This document shows, piece by piece, positions 1-7,205 of a DNA stretch of 39,276 nucleotides (positions are counted from its first letter, which is position 1; every line of letters begins with the position of its first letter). The DNA comes from Enhydrobacter aerosaccus (GTDB lineage: Bacteria > Pseudomonadota > Alphaproteobacteria > Reyranellales > Reyranellaceae). The stretch covers positions 1 to 39,276 of the forward strand of contig CAIMEE010000139.1 in NCBI GenBank assembly GCA_903839865.1, read 5' to 3'. A program made the position numbers and the translations under genes. Under the pieces are notes generated by a model. It had not been told where the DNA came from. It worked only from the letters and a program-made list of their open reading frames with translations, and made no database searches.

Positions 1-234
1 AGGCTGCAGCGACAGGTCGCCGGTCCAGGCATGGTCGGTTAGCGTCTCGGCGAAGGTGTAGAAGATGCGCTGTCCGACATTGGATTGCTCGCGCATCGGC
101 TCCAGCGTGTTCGATGTCGAGATCTTCTGCACCGCGACCACGATGCTGGGACGATTGTCGGACTGGCCGATGGCGACGCGCGGCAGGAACAGCGCTCCGG
201 CGGCGCCAAGCGCTGTGCGGCGGGATAGTAACAT
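1..234 (-). CDS. ABC transporter solute-binding protein, family 5 (N-terminal part only)
   Basis: The first 78 codons are in the window; the rest lies beyond its left edge. The start is ATG at 234. The protein opens with a twin-arginine-type export signal (SRRTALGAAGALFLPRVAIG), then a mature start with NTLEPMREQSNVGQRIFYTFAETL. That stretch resembles the N-lobe of peptide/nickel/oligopeptide-binding proteins (SBP_bac_5), which capture substrate in the periplasm for an ABC importer. It is divergent from the nitroreductase-like gene and shares a 179-bp spacer holding two palindromes. The family call is fairly sure; the substrate cannot be told from this fragment. Confidence 0.75.
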   Translation of the reverse strand, partial: MLLSRRTALGAAGALFLPRVAIGQSDNRPSIVVAVQKISTSNTLEPMREQSNVGQRIFYTFAETLTDHAWTGDLSLQP

Positions 235-352
235 ATGAGAGTCCTCACTCGGGATGGCAGTCGCCTACGGTGACGGAGATGCTGGTCCTCTCGGGTGACG
301 GTGAGCTTGCGATTGCTTGACGGTGTCGTGACGAAAGTGGCCATGGCAGGTC

Positions 353-381
353 TTGCGTGTATATATTCGATGGAATATAGA
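353..381 (+). promoter_or_regulatory. Sigma70-like promoter of the nitroreductase/marR operon
   Basis: TTGCGT (353-358) and TATAGA (376-381) are separated by 17 bp in a locally AT-rich stretch. Transcription would start near 388, about 26 bases before the ATG at 414. One palindrome (362-379) sits between the two boxes and another (383-398) covers the expected start site. This is pattern matching only. Confidence 0.45.
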
Positions 382-398
382 AACATTCTAGAGAATGT
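362..398. promoter_or_regulatory. Two tandem palindromic operators, ATTC-N4-GAAT
   Basis: The first palindrome is TATATTC-GATG-GAATATA (362-379), with 7-bp arms. The second is ACATTCT-AG-AGAATGT (383-398), also with 7-bp arms. Both contain ATTC-N4-GAAT, and the two cores lie exactly 20 bp apart (365 and 385), which puts them on the same face of the helix. They overlap the predicted promoter and end just before the ribosome-binding site. The likely binder is the MarR protein encoded at the end of the same operon, by autoregulation. That link is inference. Confidence 0.6.
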
Positions 399-413
399 GA
401 GCGGAGGATGCCG

Positions 414-1556
414 ATGTTGTCGCGCAATAGTTTCCTGAGGGTGCTGGGTGGAGGAATCGTGGCGGCGGCAGGAGCGGTGGCAATCGTGCCGCGACTCGAT
501 GCCATGCCCGCCTCGGCAATCGAGGGTTGGCGAGGGCCGGGACAGGAAGAGACCGACCCGCGCCGCCGAGCCCTCGCATGGGCCCTGCTCGCGCCCAATC
601 CGCATAATCTGCAGTCTTGGTCGGTTGACCTTTCGGCCCCCGGTGCGATCAGGTTGTTCGTCGATGGCGGGAGACTGCTGCCCCACACCGACCCGCAGTC
701 ACGCCAGATCCTCATAGGCCACGGCAGCTTTCTCGAGATTCTCTCGATGGCCGCTGCCGCGGAGGGCTGGCGCACCGATATCGCGCTCTTTCCCGAAGGG
801 GCATGGCAACTCGACAAACCTGTCGCGCGCATCGGCTTTGTGCGGCAGTCGAGCCCGCGGGTCGATCCGCTGTTTGGCGTCGTGTCGCGCCGGCGCACGG
901 TGAAGACCAGCTACGAGGCGCGACCGTTGCAGGCCGCTCATTGCGATGCCTTGCGGGCGTTGCCCCTTGCGCCCGGCCTGTCGCTCGCCATCGTGGCCGA
1001 GCCGGCGCGCCTCGACAAGTTACGCGCAATCGCGTCGGCCGGCAGCGAGTTGGAGATGAGCACGTCGCGCACGCAGAAGGAGAGCGTCGATGTGGCTCGT
1101 ATCGGGGCAGCGGAAATTGCCGATCATCGCGACGGGATATCGCTTAAGGGGCCGATGATTTGGGCGCTGCGGCAGACCGGGCAGATGACGCCCGAGAAGG
1201 CGATGACCCCCGGAACGCTGGCCTGGAACGGCGGACGGGATTATGCACTCGCGGGCTATGCCAGCGCGCGCGCCTTCGGATGGCTTGCGAGTGCCGACAA
1301 CGACCGGGAAACGCAGATTGCGGTGGGACGAGCCTGGGTCCGCCTGCAACTCACCGCAACCGCGCTGGGGGTGGCGACCCAGCCGCACAGCCAGACTCTG
1401 CAGGAATATCCGGAGATGGCGGACCTCCGCGCAGCGATGAGGGCGGAGACCGGGGTGAACGCAAATGCCACGCTGCAGATGTTCTTCAGGTTGGGCTATT
1501 CTTCAGATCCCGGGCCGTCGCCGCGACGGCCGCTCGACAGCCTGATCCGCGTGTGA
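414..1556 (+). CDS. Acg-family nitroreductase-like FMN-binding protein, exported
   Basis: This 380-residue protein starts with a signal-like segment (SRNSFLRVLGGGIVAAAGAVAIVP). It continues with LLAPNPHNLQSW and DPQSRQILIGHGSFLE, typical of the Acg/nitroreductase-like group annotated as Tat-pathway signal proteins. Relatives bind FMN, but Acg itself is thought to sequester flavin rather than reduce nitro compounds. The ATG at 414 is preferred over 408 because GCGGAGG (401-407) is then 6 bases away; at 408 it would touch the start codon. The gene overlaps the MarR gene by 4 bases, so the two are probably co-transcribed and translationally coupled. The physiological substrate is unknown. Confidence 0.8.
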   Translation: MLSRNSFLRVLGGGIVAAAGAVAIVPRLDAMPASAIEGWRGPGQEETDPRRRALAWALLAPNPHNLQSWSVDLSAPGAIRLFVDGGRLLPHTDPQSRQILIGHGSFLEILSMAAAAEGWRTDIALFPEGAWQLDKPVARIGFVRQSSPRVDPLFGVVSRRRTVKTSYEARPLQAAHCDALRALPLAPGLSLAIVAEPARLDKLRAIASAGSELEMSTSRTQKESVDVARIGAAEIADHRDGISLKGPMIWALRQTGQMTPEKAMTPGTLAWNGGRDYALAGYASARAFGWLASADNDRETQIAVGRAWVRLQLTATALGVATQPHSQTLQEYPEMADLRAAMRAETGVNANATLQMFFRLGYSSDPGPSPRRPLDSLIRV

Positions 1557-2008
1557 CCGAACCGCCTCTTTCCTTCCGCATCGTCAACTGGATAGGCATC
1601 ATCGACCAGCTCGCCTCGACCGAGGCGAACCGGGTGCTCAAGCCGCTCGGTCTCGGGATGGCGCAATTCATTTTGCTCAACCACTTCAGTTGGCGGCCCG
1701 ACGAAGCCCGTACGGTGACGATGATCGCCCGGGCCCTGCAGCAGTCGCAGCCCGGCGTCACCAAGAACGTTCAGAAACTGGTGGCGAAAGGTTGGCTCGA
1801 GGAACGCAGCAACGGCGCCGACGGCAGGTCCAAGCTGCTGGCGCTGACGGCCGCCGGCAAGGCCCGGCACCGCGGAGCCGTCACGGCGCTCGCGCCGGGC
1901 CTTGAGCGGGCCTTTGCCGGCTGGTCCGACCGCGATCGCCGGACGCTGTACGCGCTGCTCGACCGCCTCAAGCAATGGTTCGACGCGGACCGGGATCCCC
2001 CGCCGTGA
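1553..2008 (+). CDS. MarR-family transcriptional regulator
   Basis: The protein has 151 residues if it starts at the GTG at 1553, which overlaps the upstream stop in a GTGA junction. The frame is open further upstream, but that part is out-of-frame antisense-like sequence over the nitroreductase gene. The fold fits a winged helix: N-terminal dimerisation helix, recognition helix around ALQQSQPGVTKNVQKLVAKGW, and a wing with RSNGADGRSKLLALTAAGK. MarR proteins usually repress their own operon and release DNA on binding phenolic or oxidising ligands. The two palindromes at 362-398 are its best candidate operators. It converges on the TetR gene with a 41-bp tail overlap. Confidence 0.85.
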   Translation: MTEPPLSFRIVNWIGIIDQLASTEANRVLKPLGLGMAQFILLNHFSWRPDEARTVTMIARALQQSQPGVTKNVQKLVAKGWLEERSNGADGRSKLLALTAAGKARHRGAVTALAPGLERAFAGWSDRDRRTLYALLDRLKQWFDADRDPPP

Positions 2009-2618
2009 CTGCCTGAAGATAGGCCATGACCAGCCGCACCAGTTCGTCCTCGAAGGTGGGGCTTCGCAGGAACGGTTGCTCCTCGAGAACGGCGGCGCGG
2101 ATCGCGCCCATCAGGGCGCGCGACAGCACGAAGACCTGCTCGGGCGAGAGGCGCGCGAGCCCCCGGTGCGGCGCGGCGCCGGTCTCGGCGATGAAGGCCG
2201 CGATCGGCCCCATCATCTCGACGGTTATGCCCTGGGCCAGCACCGCCTGCACCACGGCCTTGCGCGCGCGCTGCCGGCCGCGGAAGGCGTTGACCATCGC
2301 CCGAACCGTGGCGCGCACGCGGCCCTCGACGGAAGGGTCGGTCTCGCTGCGGAGCGCCTTGGCCACTGCGGCGAGCGTCGCCGTCATCTCGCGCTCGGCC
2401 AGCGCACGCAGCAGCGCGCTCTTGTCGGCGAAGTATTGATAAAGAGTGCCGATGCTGACGCCCGCCCTTTCGGCCACGGCGTTGGTCGTGAAAGCGGGCA
2501 GCCCGCCCGCCTCCAGAACCTGAGCCGCACCCTCCAGAATCGCCGCGACGGTCTCGGTCGCGCGTGCCTGGTGCGGAATTCTTCTATTGTTTTCAATGGG
2601 TTGTCTGGGCCTGGCCAT
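1968..2618 (-). CDS. TetR-family transcriptional regulator
   Basis: The 216-residue protein has the TetR N-terminal HTH: ATETVAAILEGAAQVLEAGGLPAFTTNAVAERAGVSIGTLYQYFADKSALLRAL, with GVSIGTLYQYF as recognition helix. An all-helical ligand-binding region without an obvious ligand signature follows. The gene diverges from the fatty acid hydroxylase gene at 2703 across an 84-bp spacer with a 24-bp inverted repeat, the usual arrangement of a local repressor. Its 3' end overlaps the end of the MarR gene on the opposite strand. Confidence 0.9.
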   Translation of the reverse strand: MARPRQPIENNRRIPHQARATETVAAILEGAAQVLEAGGLPAFTTNAVAERAGVSIGTLYQYFADKSALLRALAEREMTATLAAVAKALRSETDPSVEGRVRATVRAMVNAFRGRQRARKAVVQAVLAQGITVEMMGPIAAFIAETGAAPHRGLARLSPEQVFVLSRALMGAIRAAVLEEQPFLRSPTFEDELVRLVMAYLQAVTAGDPGPRRTIA

Positions 2619-2641
2619 CGCGTTCCTGCCGTGCCGAAGGC

Positions 2642-2665
2642 GAGTATAAAACCTGAAGGATACTC
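2642..2665. promoter_or_regulatory. Candidate TetR operator in the divergent promoter
   Basis: GAGTAT (2642-2647) and ATACTC (2660-2665) form a perfect 6-bp inverted repeat with a 12-bp spacer, a common size for TetR-dimer sites. A -10-like TATATT (2667-2672) for the hydroxylase gene and a -10-like TATACT on the other strand (2648-2643) flank or overlap it, so one bound dimer could shut both promoters. No good -35 was recognised. The assignment to the adjacent regulator is inference. Confidence 0.5.
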
Positions 2666-2702
2666 ATATATTGAAAGGCATCGAACGCAAAGGAGCATAC
2701 CG

Positions 2703-3599
2703 ATGGAAAATCTCGGCACGATTTACATGATCCTCCTGCCACTGGTGCTGGGCGCTGCGCTGATCGAGGGTGTCTGGATCTCGCGTACCCGCAAGGACGG
2801 CTACGACTGGCAGGCCTGGGGCACTTCGGTCGCCGACGTGATGGTGCGCCGGCTCTTTGCCTTCATCCCCTACAGCCTCGCGACACCTGTCTTCATGCTG
2901 GCCTATGAACATCGTCTGTTCACAGTGCCACTCGACAGCGTGGGCGCCGTGCTGGCGCTCTTCATCGGCCTCGAATTCTTCTACTACTGGTACCATCGCG
3001 CCAGCCACACGGTGCGCTACTTCTGGAATACCCACTCGGTTCATCATTCGCCCAACCAGTTCAACCTGGCGGCGGCCTATCGCCTGGGCTGGATGGGCAA
3101 GCTCACCGGTGCCACCGTCTTCTTCACGCCGCTCGCGTTCCTGGGCTTCGAGCCCACCACCATCCTGGCGGCGCTGGCGCTGAATCTGCTCTACCAGTTC
3201 TGGATCCATGCCGATTGGATCCCCAAGCTGGGTGTGCTGGAATATGTGATGAACACGCCATCGGCCCATCGCGTGCATCATGCGCGCAACCCCGAGTATC
3301 TCGATGCCAACTACGGCGGTGTGCTGATCGTGTTCGACCGCCTGTTCGGCACGTATGTCGAGGAACGCGAGGACCTGCCGTGCGAGTACGGCCTGGTGCA
3401 CCGGGTCACGACCTACAATCCCGTGCGCATCAACCTCGACCCTTGGATCGGCCAGGTGAAGGACCTTCTTTCTGCTCGCTCGCCGTCCGAAGCCTGGAAC
3501 TACCTCTTTGCCCCGCCGGGCTGGCGCCCCGACGGCAAGGGCTCGACGACCGTGGAGTTGCGCGCCCAGCATCGCCAAGCTCAGCCCCTCATGACTTAA
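2703..3599 (+). CDS. Sterol desaturase / fatty acid hydroxylase superfamily membrane protein
   Basis: The protein is a 298-residue integral membrane di-iron enzyme. The three histidine clusters are present at the expected spacing: HRASH (98-102), HSVHH (111-115) and HRVHH (189-193). Hydrophobic segments lie near residues 5-20, 50-90 and 135-170. Family members use O2 to hydroxylate or desaturate lipids, carotenoids or sterol-like substrates; the substrate here cannot be read. The start is the ATG at 2703 after AGGAG (2691-2695); the open frame runs much further upstream but that part lies over tetR. TetR control is likely from the divergent layout. Confidence 0.9.
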   Translation: MENLGTIYMILLPLVLGAALIEGVWISRTRKDGYDWQAWGTSVADVMVRRLFAFIPYSLATPVFMLAYEHRLFTVPLDSVGAVLALFIGLEFFYYWYHRASHTVRYFWNTHSVHHSPNQFNLAAAYRLGWMGKLTGATVFFTPLAFLGFEPTTILAALALNLLYQFWIHADWIPKLGVLEYVMNTPSAHRVHHARNPEYLDANYGGVLIVFDRLFGTYVEEREDLPCEYGLVHRVTTYNPVRINLDPWIGQVKDLLSARSPSEAWNYLFAPPGWRPDGKGSTTVELRAQHRQAQPLMT

Positions 3600-3617
3600 T
3601 CTCCGTTGAGCGTTTTC

Positions 3618-3645
3618 CCTTCGGGCCACACAGTGGCCCGGAAGG
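3618..3645 (+). promoter_or_regulatory. Hairpin that includes the ribosome-binding site of the SDR gene
   Basis: CGGGCCAC (3622-3629) and GTGGCCCG (3633-3640) form a perfect 8-bp stem with an ACA loop. Allowing one bulged G, the stem extends to CCTTC (3618-3622) pairing with GAAGG (3641-3645), which is the Shine-Dalgarno core for the ATG at 3655. No T-tract follows, so it is not a typical terminator. It could lower translation of the SDR gene or protect the 3' end of the upstream mRNA. Confidence 0.5.
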
Positions 3646-3654
3646 AGACGCCCG

Positions 3655-4380
3655 ATGGCAAAGGAAAAGGTCTGCGTCGTGATCGGCGCGGGAGATGCGA
3701 CGGGCGGCGCGATCGCCCGTCGCTTCGCGCGTGACGGCTACACCGCCGTCGTGACGCGTCGCAGCGCCGACAAGCTGAAGCCGCTCGCCGATCGGATCGC
3801 GGCCGAGGGAGGCAAGGTCCATGCCTTCGGTTCTGACGCCCGCGACGAGGATCAGGTGGCCGAGCTGTTCCGCAAGATCGAGCAGGAGATCGGCGAGGTC
3901 GAGGTCTTCGTCTTCAACATCGGCGGCAACGTGCGCTTCGACATCCGCGACACGACCAGCCGCGTGTACCGCAAGGTCTGGGAAATGACGGCCTTCGCGG
4001 GCTTCCTGACGGCGCGCGAGGCGGCCAAGGCGATGGTGCCGAGGGGCGCCGGCACGATGCTGTTCACCGGTGCCACCGCCAGTATCCGCGGCGGCCGCGG
4101 CTTCTCCGCCTTCGCTGGCGGCAAGCATGCGGTGCGGGCGCTGGCGCAATCGATGGCGCGCGAGCTGATGCCGCAGAACATCCACGTCGCCCACGTCATC
4201 GTCGACGGTGCGATAGATACCGAATGGATCAAGGCGAATTTCCCCGAGCGCTACAACGCCGGTCCCGACGCCATCCTGAATCCGGATCACATCGCGGAAG
4301 CCTACTTTCAATTGCACCGACAGCCCCGCAGCGCGTGGACGTTCGAAATGGACCTGCGGCCCTGGAAAGAGACCTGGTAG
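3655..4380 (+). CDS. Atypical short-chain dehydrogenase/reductase lacking the catalytic tyrosine
   Basis: This 241-residue protein has the Rossmann pattern of SDRs but with altered motifs. The cofactor loop reads GAGDATGGA (11-19) in place of TGxxxGxG, NNAG is replaced by NIGG (88-91), and the YxxxK site is F153-AGG-K157. The usual Ser 13 residues earlier is an alanine (T141 and S143 are near). The C-terminal helix ALAQSMARELMPQNIHVAHV matches a group of SDRs commonly annotated as oxidoreductases. Without the tyrosine, standard SDR catalysis is doubtful, so it may bind NAD(P) non-catalytically or use another residue. It lies between the hydroxylase and a flavoprotein on the same strand. Confidence 0.85.
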   Translation: MAKEKVCVVIGAGDATGGAIARRFARDGYTAVVTRRSADKLKPLADRIAAEGGKVHAFGSDARDEDQVAELFRKIEQEIGEVEVFVFNIGGNVRFDIRDTTSRVYRKVWEMTAFAGFLTAREAAKAMVPRGAGTMLFTGATASIRGGRGFSAFAGGKHAVRALAQSMARELMPQNIHVAHVIVDGAIDTEWIKANFPERYNAGPDAILNPDHIAEAYFQLHRQPRSAWTFEMDLRPWKETW

Positions 4381-4443
4381 CAAGTCGCAACTATCGTCGT
4401 TCGGATGTCGTTGCTTGCGTGAACCCCTCACGGAGGCGACATC

Positions 4444-4935
4444 ATGCAGACCGATACCACTTCCAAGCTCTGGGAGCTGATCAAGGACATCAAGTTCGGC
4501 ATGTTCACCGCGCATCATGCGAACGGTCACCTGCATTCGCGTCCGATGACCACGCTCAATCGCGACGAAAAAGGCGGCGTTCTCTGGTTCTTCATGTCGA
4601 AGAGCGGCGAGCCCCTGCTCGACGTTACCAGTGCGCCCGAAGTGAACGTGGCCTACAGCGATCCGGGCCGCGACGCCTATGTCTCGGTCTCCGGCACGGC
4701 CCGCGTCGTGAACGATCCCGCGATGAAGAACGCGCTCTGGAGCTCGCTGTACCAGGCCTGGTTTCCAGGCGGCGTGGGCGATCCCGACCTCGCCTTGATC
4801 GCCGTGACCATCAACCACGCCGAGTACTGGGATGTGAAGAAGAACAAGGCGACCAAGATCTTCGAGATGGCCAAGGCGGCGGTAACGGGCACGCCGCCGA
4901 AGATGGGCGAGCACGCCCAGGTGCGCATGAGGTAG
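4444..4935 (+). CDS. Pyridoxamine 5'-phosphate oxidase-like (general stress protein 26 type) flavoprotein
   Basis: The protein has 163 residues and the split-barrel pattern of the GSP26/PNPOx-like family. FGMFTAHHANGHLHSRPMTTL is the first strand pair with the phosphate-binding arginine, followed by GVLWFFMSKSG, VNVAYSDPGRDAYVSVSGTARVV and the closing AEYWDVKKNKATKIFEMAKAAVTG. Homologues bind FMN or F420 and are usually stress-associated; a real PNP oxidase (PdxH) would be longer. CACGGAGGCGAC gives a good ribosome-binding site before the ATG at 4444. Confidence 0.85.
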   Translation: MQTDTTSKLWELIKDIKFGMFTAHHANGHLHSRPMTTLNRDEKGGVLWFFMSKSGEPLLDVTSAPEVNVAYSDPGRDAYVSVSGTARVVNDPAMKNALWSSLYQAWFPGGVGDPDLALIAVTINHAEYWDVKKNKATKIFEMAKAAVTGTPPKMGEHAQVRMR

Positions 4936-4949
4936 TCGCGGAATCGCCT

Positions 4950-5159
4950 CTAGTGGCGCGGCGTGGTCGCGGCTCCGATGCCGGCGCCGGCCGCGCCGCC
5001 CACGACGGCGCCGAGCAGCGGGTTGAAGCCCGTCGCGGCGCCGAGGACTGCGCCGGACGCGGCGCCAATACCGCCGCCTGTGACCGCGCGCTGTCCCCAG
5101 GTGTCACCGCAGGCGGTGGCAGAGAAAAGGATGGCGGTCAGGACGATGTATTTACGCAT
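4950..5159 (-). CDS. Small glycine-zipper lipoprotein
   Basis: This 69-residue protein has a lipoprotein signal (MRKYIVLTAILFSATAC) with the lipidated cysteine at C17. The rest is a glycine-zipper domain rich in GxxxG/AxxxG spacing (GGGIGAASGAVLGAATG and GAVVGGAAGAGIGAA). Such small proteins sit in the outer membrane or periplasmic face of the envelope and often respond to envelope stress; a specific role is not known. It is a single gene converging on the PNPOx-like gene. Confidence 0.85.
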   Translation of the reverse strand: MRKYIVLTAILFSATACGDTWGQRAVTGGGIGAASGAVLGAATGFNPLLGAVVGGAAGAGIGAATTPRH

Positions 5160-5213
5160 GTCGCATCACCTCTTGGCTGTGAAGGTCCCGTCGCGGGGAT
5201 CCTCGAGAGGTAG

Positions 5214-5636
5214 TTACGAGTCGAATTGAGGCGAAAAAGGGACGGTCCAATATTTGTCGCGCGACGCCCGCAGCCGGCCTTGCCAGAAACAGAGCGCAGG
5301 CGTGATGCCCAGTTCCATGACGAGGGCAACCAGCATCGCGGGCGACGCGGGATCGCCCAGCATCACACCCAGCAGGCGACACAGGCCGCCGGTCACGACG
5401 ACGAAGGTGAGGAGCCGAAAGCGCGCGCCCTTCGCTTCGATGTGCGGGATCGTACTCCAGAAGCCCAGTCCGATCGCGAACAGCAGGCCGGAAAGATAGC
5501 GCTCGTGATTGATGGCCCAGGCGCCGGCGCCCTGCAGACCATGCACCACGTCCCACGCGCTGGCGACGACGGGCAGGGTAGCGGCCAGCGCGACGGCGGC
5601 TTGCAGCGCGTGTTTCGAGGACGATGACTGTTCCAC
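5214..5636 (-). CDS. DUF4345-type small membrane protein
   Basis: About 140 residues with four hydrophobic segments: ALQAAVALAATLPVVASAW, RYLSGLLFAIGLGFW, LLTFVVVTGGLCRLLGVML and AMLVALVMELGITPALCFW. The IPHIE and GGLCRLLGVMLGDP stretches match the DUF4345 pattern, a family without assigned function. The GTG at 5636 is chosen because it follows the stop of the upstream quinone-oxidoreductase gene (5669); the frame is open further 5', over that gene. No strong ribosome-binding site was seen, so the start is uncertain. Confidence 0.7.
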   Translation of the reverse strand: MEQSSSSKHALQAAVALAATLPVVASAWDVVHGLQGAGAWAINHERYLSGLLFAIGLGFWSTIPHIEAKGARFRLLTFVVVTGGLCRLLGVMLGDPASPAMLVALVMELGITPALCFWQGRLRASRDKYWTVPFSPQFDS

Positions 5637-5668
5637 GATCTTGAATACGGACCCACTGACCGGCCGGA

Positions 5669-6262
5669 TCAGCGCAGCCGGGCGATCCTTGCCTTCACCT
5701 TCTCGAGGAAGGCGCTGCGCGAGGCGGCGGTGGAATTGTCCATGTCGTAGTGCGCGAGATAAAAGGACTTCACGCCTTTGGCGCACAACGGTTTCATGCC
5801 GCGCATCAGAACCTTGCGCCCGGCGTTGCCGGCGAACAGCGTAACCACCCACCAGGGCGAGCCATAGCTCGTGACCACTCCGAAGAGGCGGATGTTGCGC
5901 AGCGCCGGCGTGAGATGGTGATCCTTGGGATCGTAGTCGAAGGCGATACCCGGTCCCCAGACGCGGTCGACCCAGCCTTTCAGAATCGCCGGCATCGCGA
6001 ACCACCAGTGGGGAAAACACAGGATGATGCCGTCCACCGACTTCAAGGTCTCGACATATCCCGCGATCGCACTGTGGTCGTAGAACTCCTGCATGTAGGT
6101 ATCACGCTCATGCTCGGTCATCGCGGGCTGGAAGCCCTCGCGATAAAGGTCGGTCGCGACGACCTCGTGGCCGTTGGTCTTCAGCGTGTCGACGATCGCG
6201 CGGAACAACGCGTGATTGTAGCTGTCCGTCAGCGGATGGGCGTGGACGACCTGAATGCGCAT
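5669..6262 (-). CDS. NAD(P)H:quinone oxidoreductase-like flavodoxin-fold protein (MdaB/KefF/NQO type)
   Basis: The protein has 197 residues and begins MRIQVVHAHPLTDSYNHALFRAI, the FMN/FAD phosphate-binding start of the flavodoxin_2 family. ILCFPHWWFAMPAILKGWVDRVWGPGIAFDY is the typical flavin ring-binding segment and VTSYGSPWW the next loop. Members transfer two electrons from NAD(P)H to quinones and protect against electrophiles; some regulate potassium efflux. It is followed closely by the DUF4345 gene on the same strand. The native acceptor is unknown. Confidence 0.85.
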   Translation of the reverse strand: MRIQVVHAHPLTDSYNHALFRAIVDTLKTNGHEVVATDLYREGFQPAMTEHERDTYMQEFYDHSAIAGYVETLKSVDGIILCFPHWWFAMPAILKGWVDRVWGPGIAFDYDPKDHHLTPALRNIRLFGVVTSYGSPWWVVTLFAGNAGRKVLMRGMKPLCAKGVKSFYLAHYDMDNSTAASRSAFLEKVKARIARLR

Positions 6263-6301
6263 TTCAGGAGGCCAACGCCATCGTCTGCCGCGGGTTCCGC
6301 C

Positions 6302-7159
6302 TCAGATGACCCGCTGCGTTTCGGCATAGGCGATGTAGAGCTCGTGCGCCTGGCGGGCGATCGGGCCCGGCTGCAGGTCACGGCTCTCGTACTTGTTCAC
6401 GGGCTGGACCTTGCCCGCGTTGCCTGTGGTGAAAAGCTCGTCGGCATCCTCGAGTTCGGCCGGGCGCACCGTGCGTTCCTCGACGGTGACGCCGGCATTG
6501 CGCAGCAGCGAGATCGTGCGGTTGCGCGTGATGCCGGCCAGGAAGGTGCCGTTGGGAATGGGCGTCGCCACCTTGCCGTTCTTGGCGAGGAAGATGTTCG
6601 AGCTGCAGGTTTCGGCCACATTGCCCACGGCATCGAGCACGATGCCGTTGTTGAAGCCGCGCTCAAGCATCTCGGCCACGCCGCGCGAGGAGTTGGGGTA
6701 GAGGCACGAGGCCTTGGCGTCGGTGGGTGCGCTCTCCGGCGTCGGCCGGCGGATCGAGCGGCAGAGGCCCAGCGTCAGCGGCGTGCCGGCGCGCATCGGG
6801 GAGATGTAGGTGCAGAGCAGGAACTGCGTCGATTCGGGATCGACCGAGATCGGTCCGGCGCCGCCCTTGGTCGCCCAGAACATCGGGCGAACGTAGAGGT
6901 CGACCTTCGGACCGAAGCGGCGCACGCTCTCGTGCATCAGCTTCAGGATTTCCTCGGGCGTCTTGGTGGGCTTGAGACCGAGCGCCCTGGCCGAGCGGCA
7001 GACCCGCGCGGCATGCAGGTCGAGATCGGGGCCGCAGCCACCGAAGGCGCGCCCGCCGTCGAATACCATCGACCCCAGCCAGAAAGCGTGATCGCGTGGG
7101 CCCAGGATTGCGGGGTTGCCCTCGTGCCACGTTTCGTTCCAGTAGGTCAGCGTGTCCAT
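6302..7159 (-). CDS. Class IV PLP aminotransferase, branched-chain aminotransferase-like
   Basis: The protein has 285 residues from the ATG at 7159, preceded on its strand by GAGGAAAC. The frame is open 5' of this, but the ATG overlaps nothing and has the best ribosome-binding site. The fold type IV pattern is complete: the PLP lysine is K149 (DAKASCLYPNS), the cofactor-nitrogen partner is E183 (GNVAETCSSNIF), and FLAGITRNRTISLLRNAG binds phosphate. IlvE, D-amino-acid transaminase and aminodeoxychorismate lyase share this fold. The length and the WxGSMVFDGGRAF start favour the branched-chain group, but substrate is not certain. It diverges from the EamA gene. Confidence 0.85.
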   Translation of the reverse strand: MDTLTYWNETWHEGNPAILGPRDHAFWLGSMVFDGGRAFGGCGPDLDLHAARVCRSARALGLKPTKTPEEILKLMHESVRRFGPKVDLYVRPMFWATKGGAGPISVDPESTQFLLCTYISPMRAGTPLTLGLCRSIRRPTPESAPTDAKASCLYPNSSRGVAEMLERGFNNGIVLDAVGNVAETCSSNIFLAKNGKVATPIPNGTFLAGITRNRTISLLRNAGVTVEERTVRPAELEDADELFTTGNAGKVQPVNKYESRDLQPGPIARQAHELYIAYAETQRVI

Positions 7160-7205
7160 TGTTGTTTCCTCGTCCCTCGGAAGCCGGCGGGAATAGCAGA
7201 TTCCC

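Noticed and set aside
1160-1552. N-terminal extension of the MarR gene to 1160
   Set aside because: The extension lies out of frame over the nitroreductase gene, is R/G-rich, and has no MarR similarity. The GTG at 1553 gives normal family length.
1902-2702. N-terminal extension of the hydroxylase frame to 1902
   Set aside because: It runs antisense over tetR with shadow composition; the ATG at 2703 has a good ribosome-binding site and starts the family domain.
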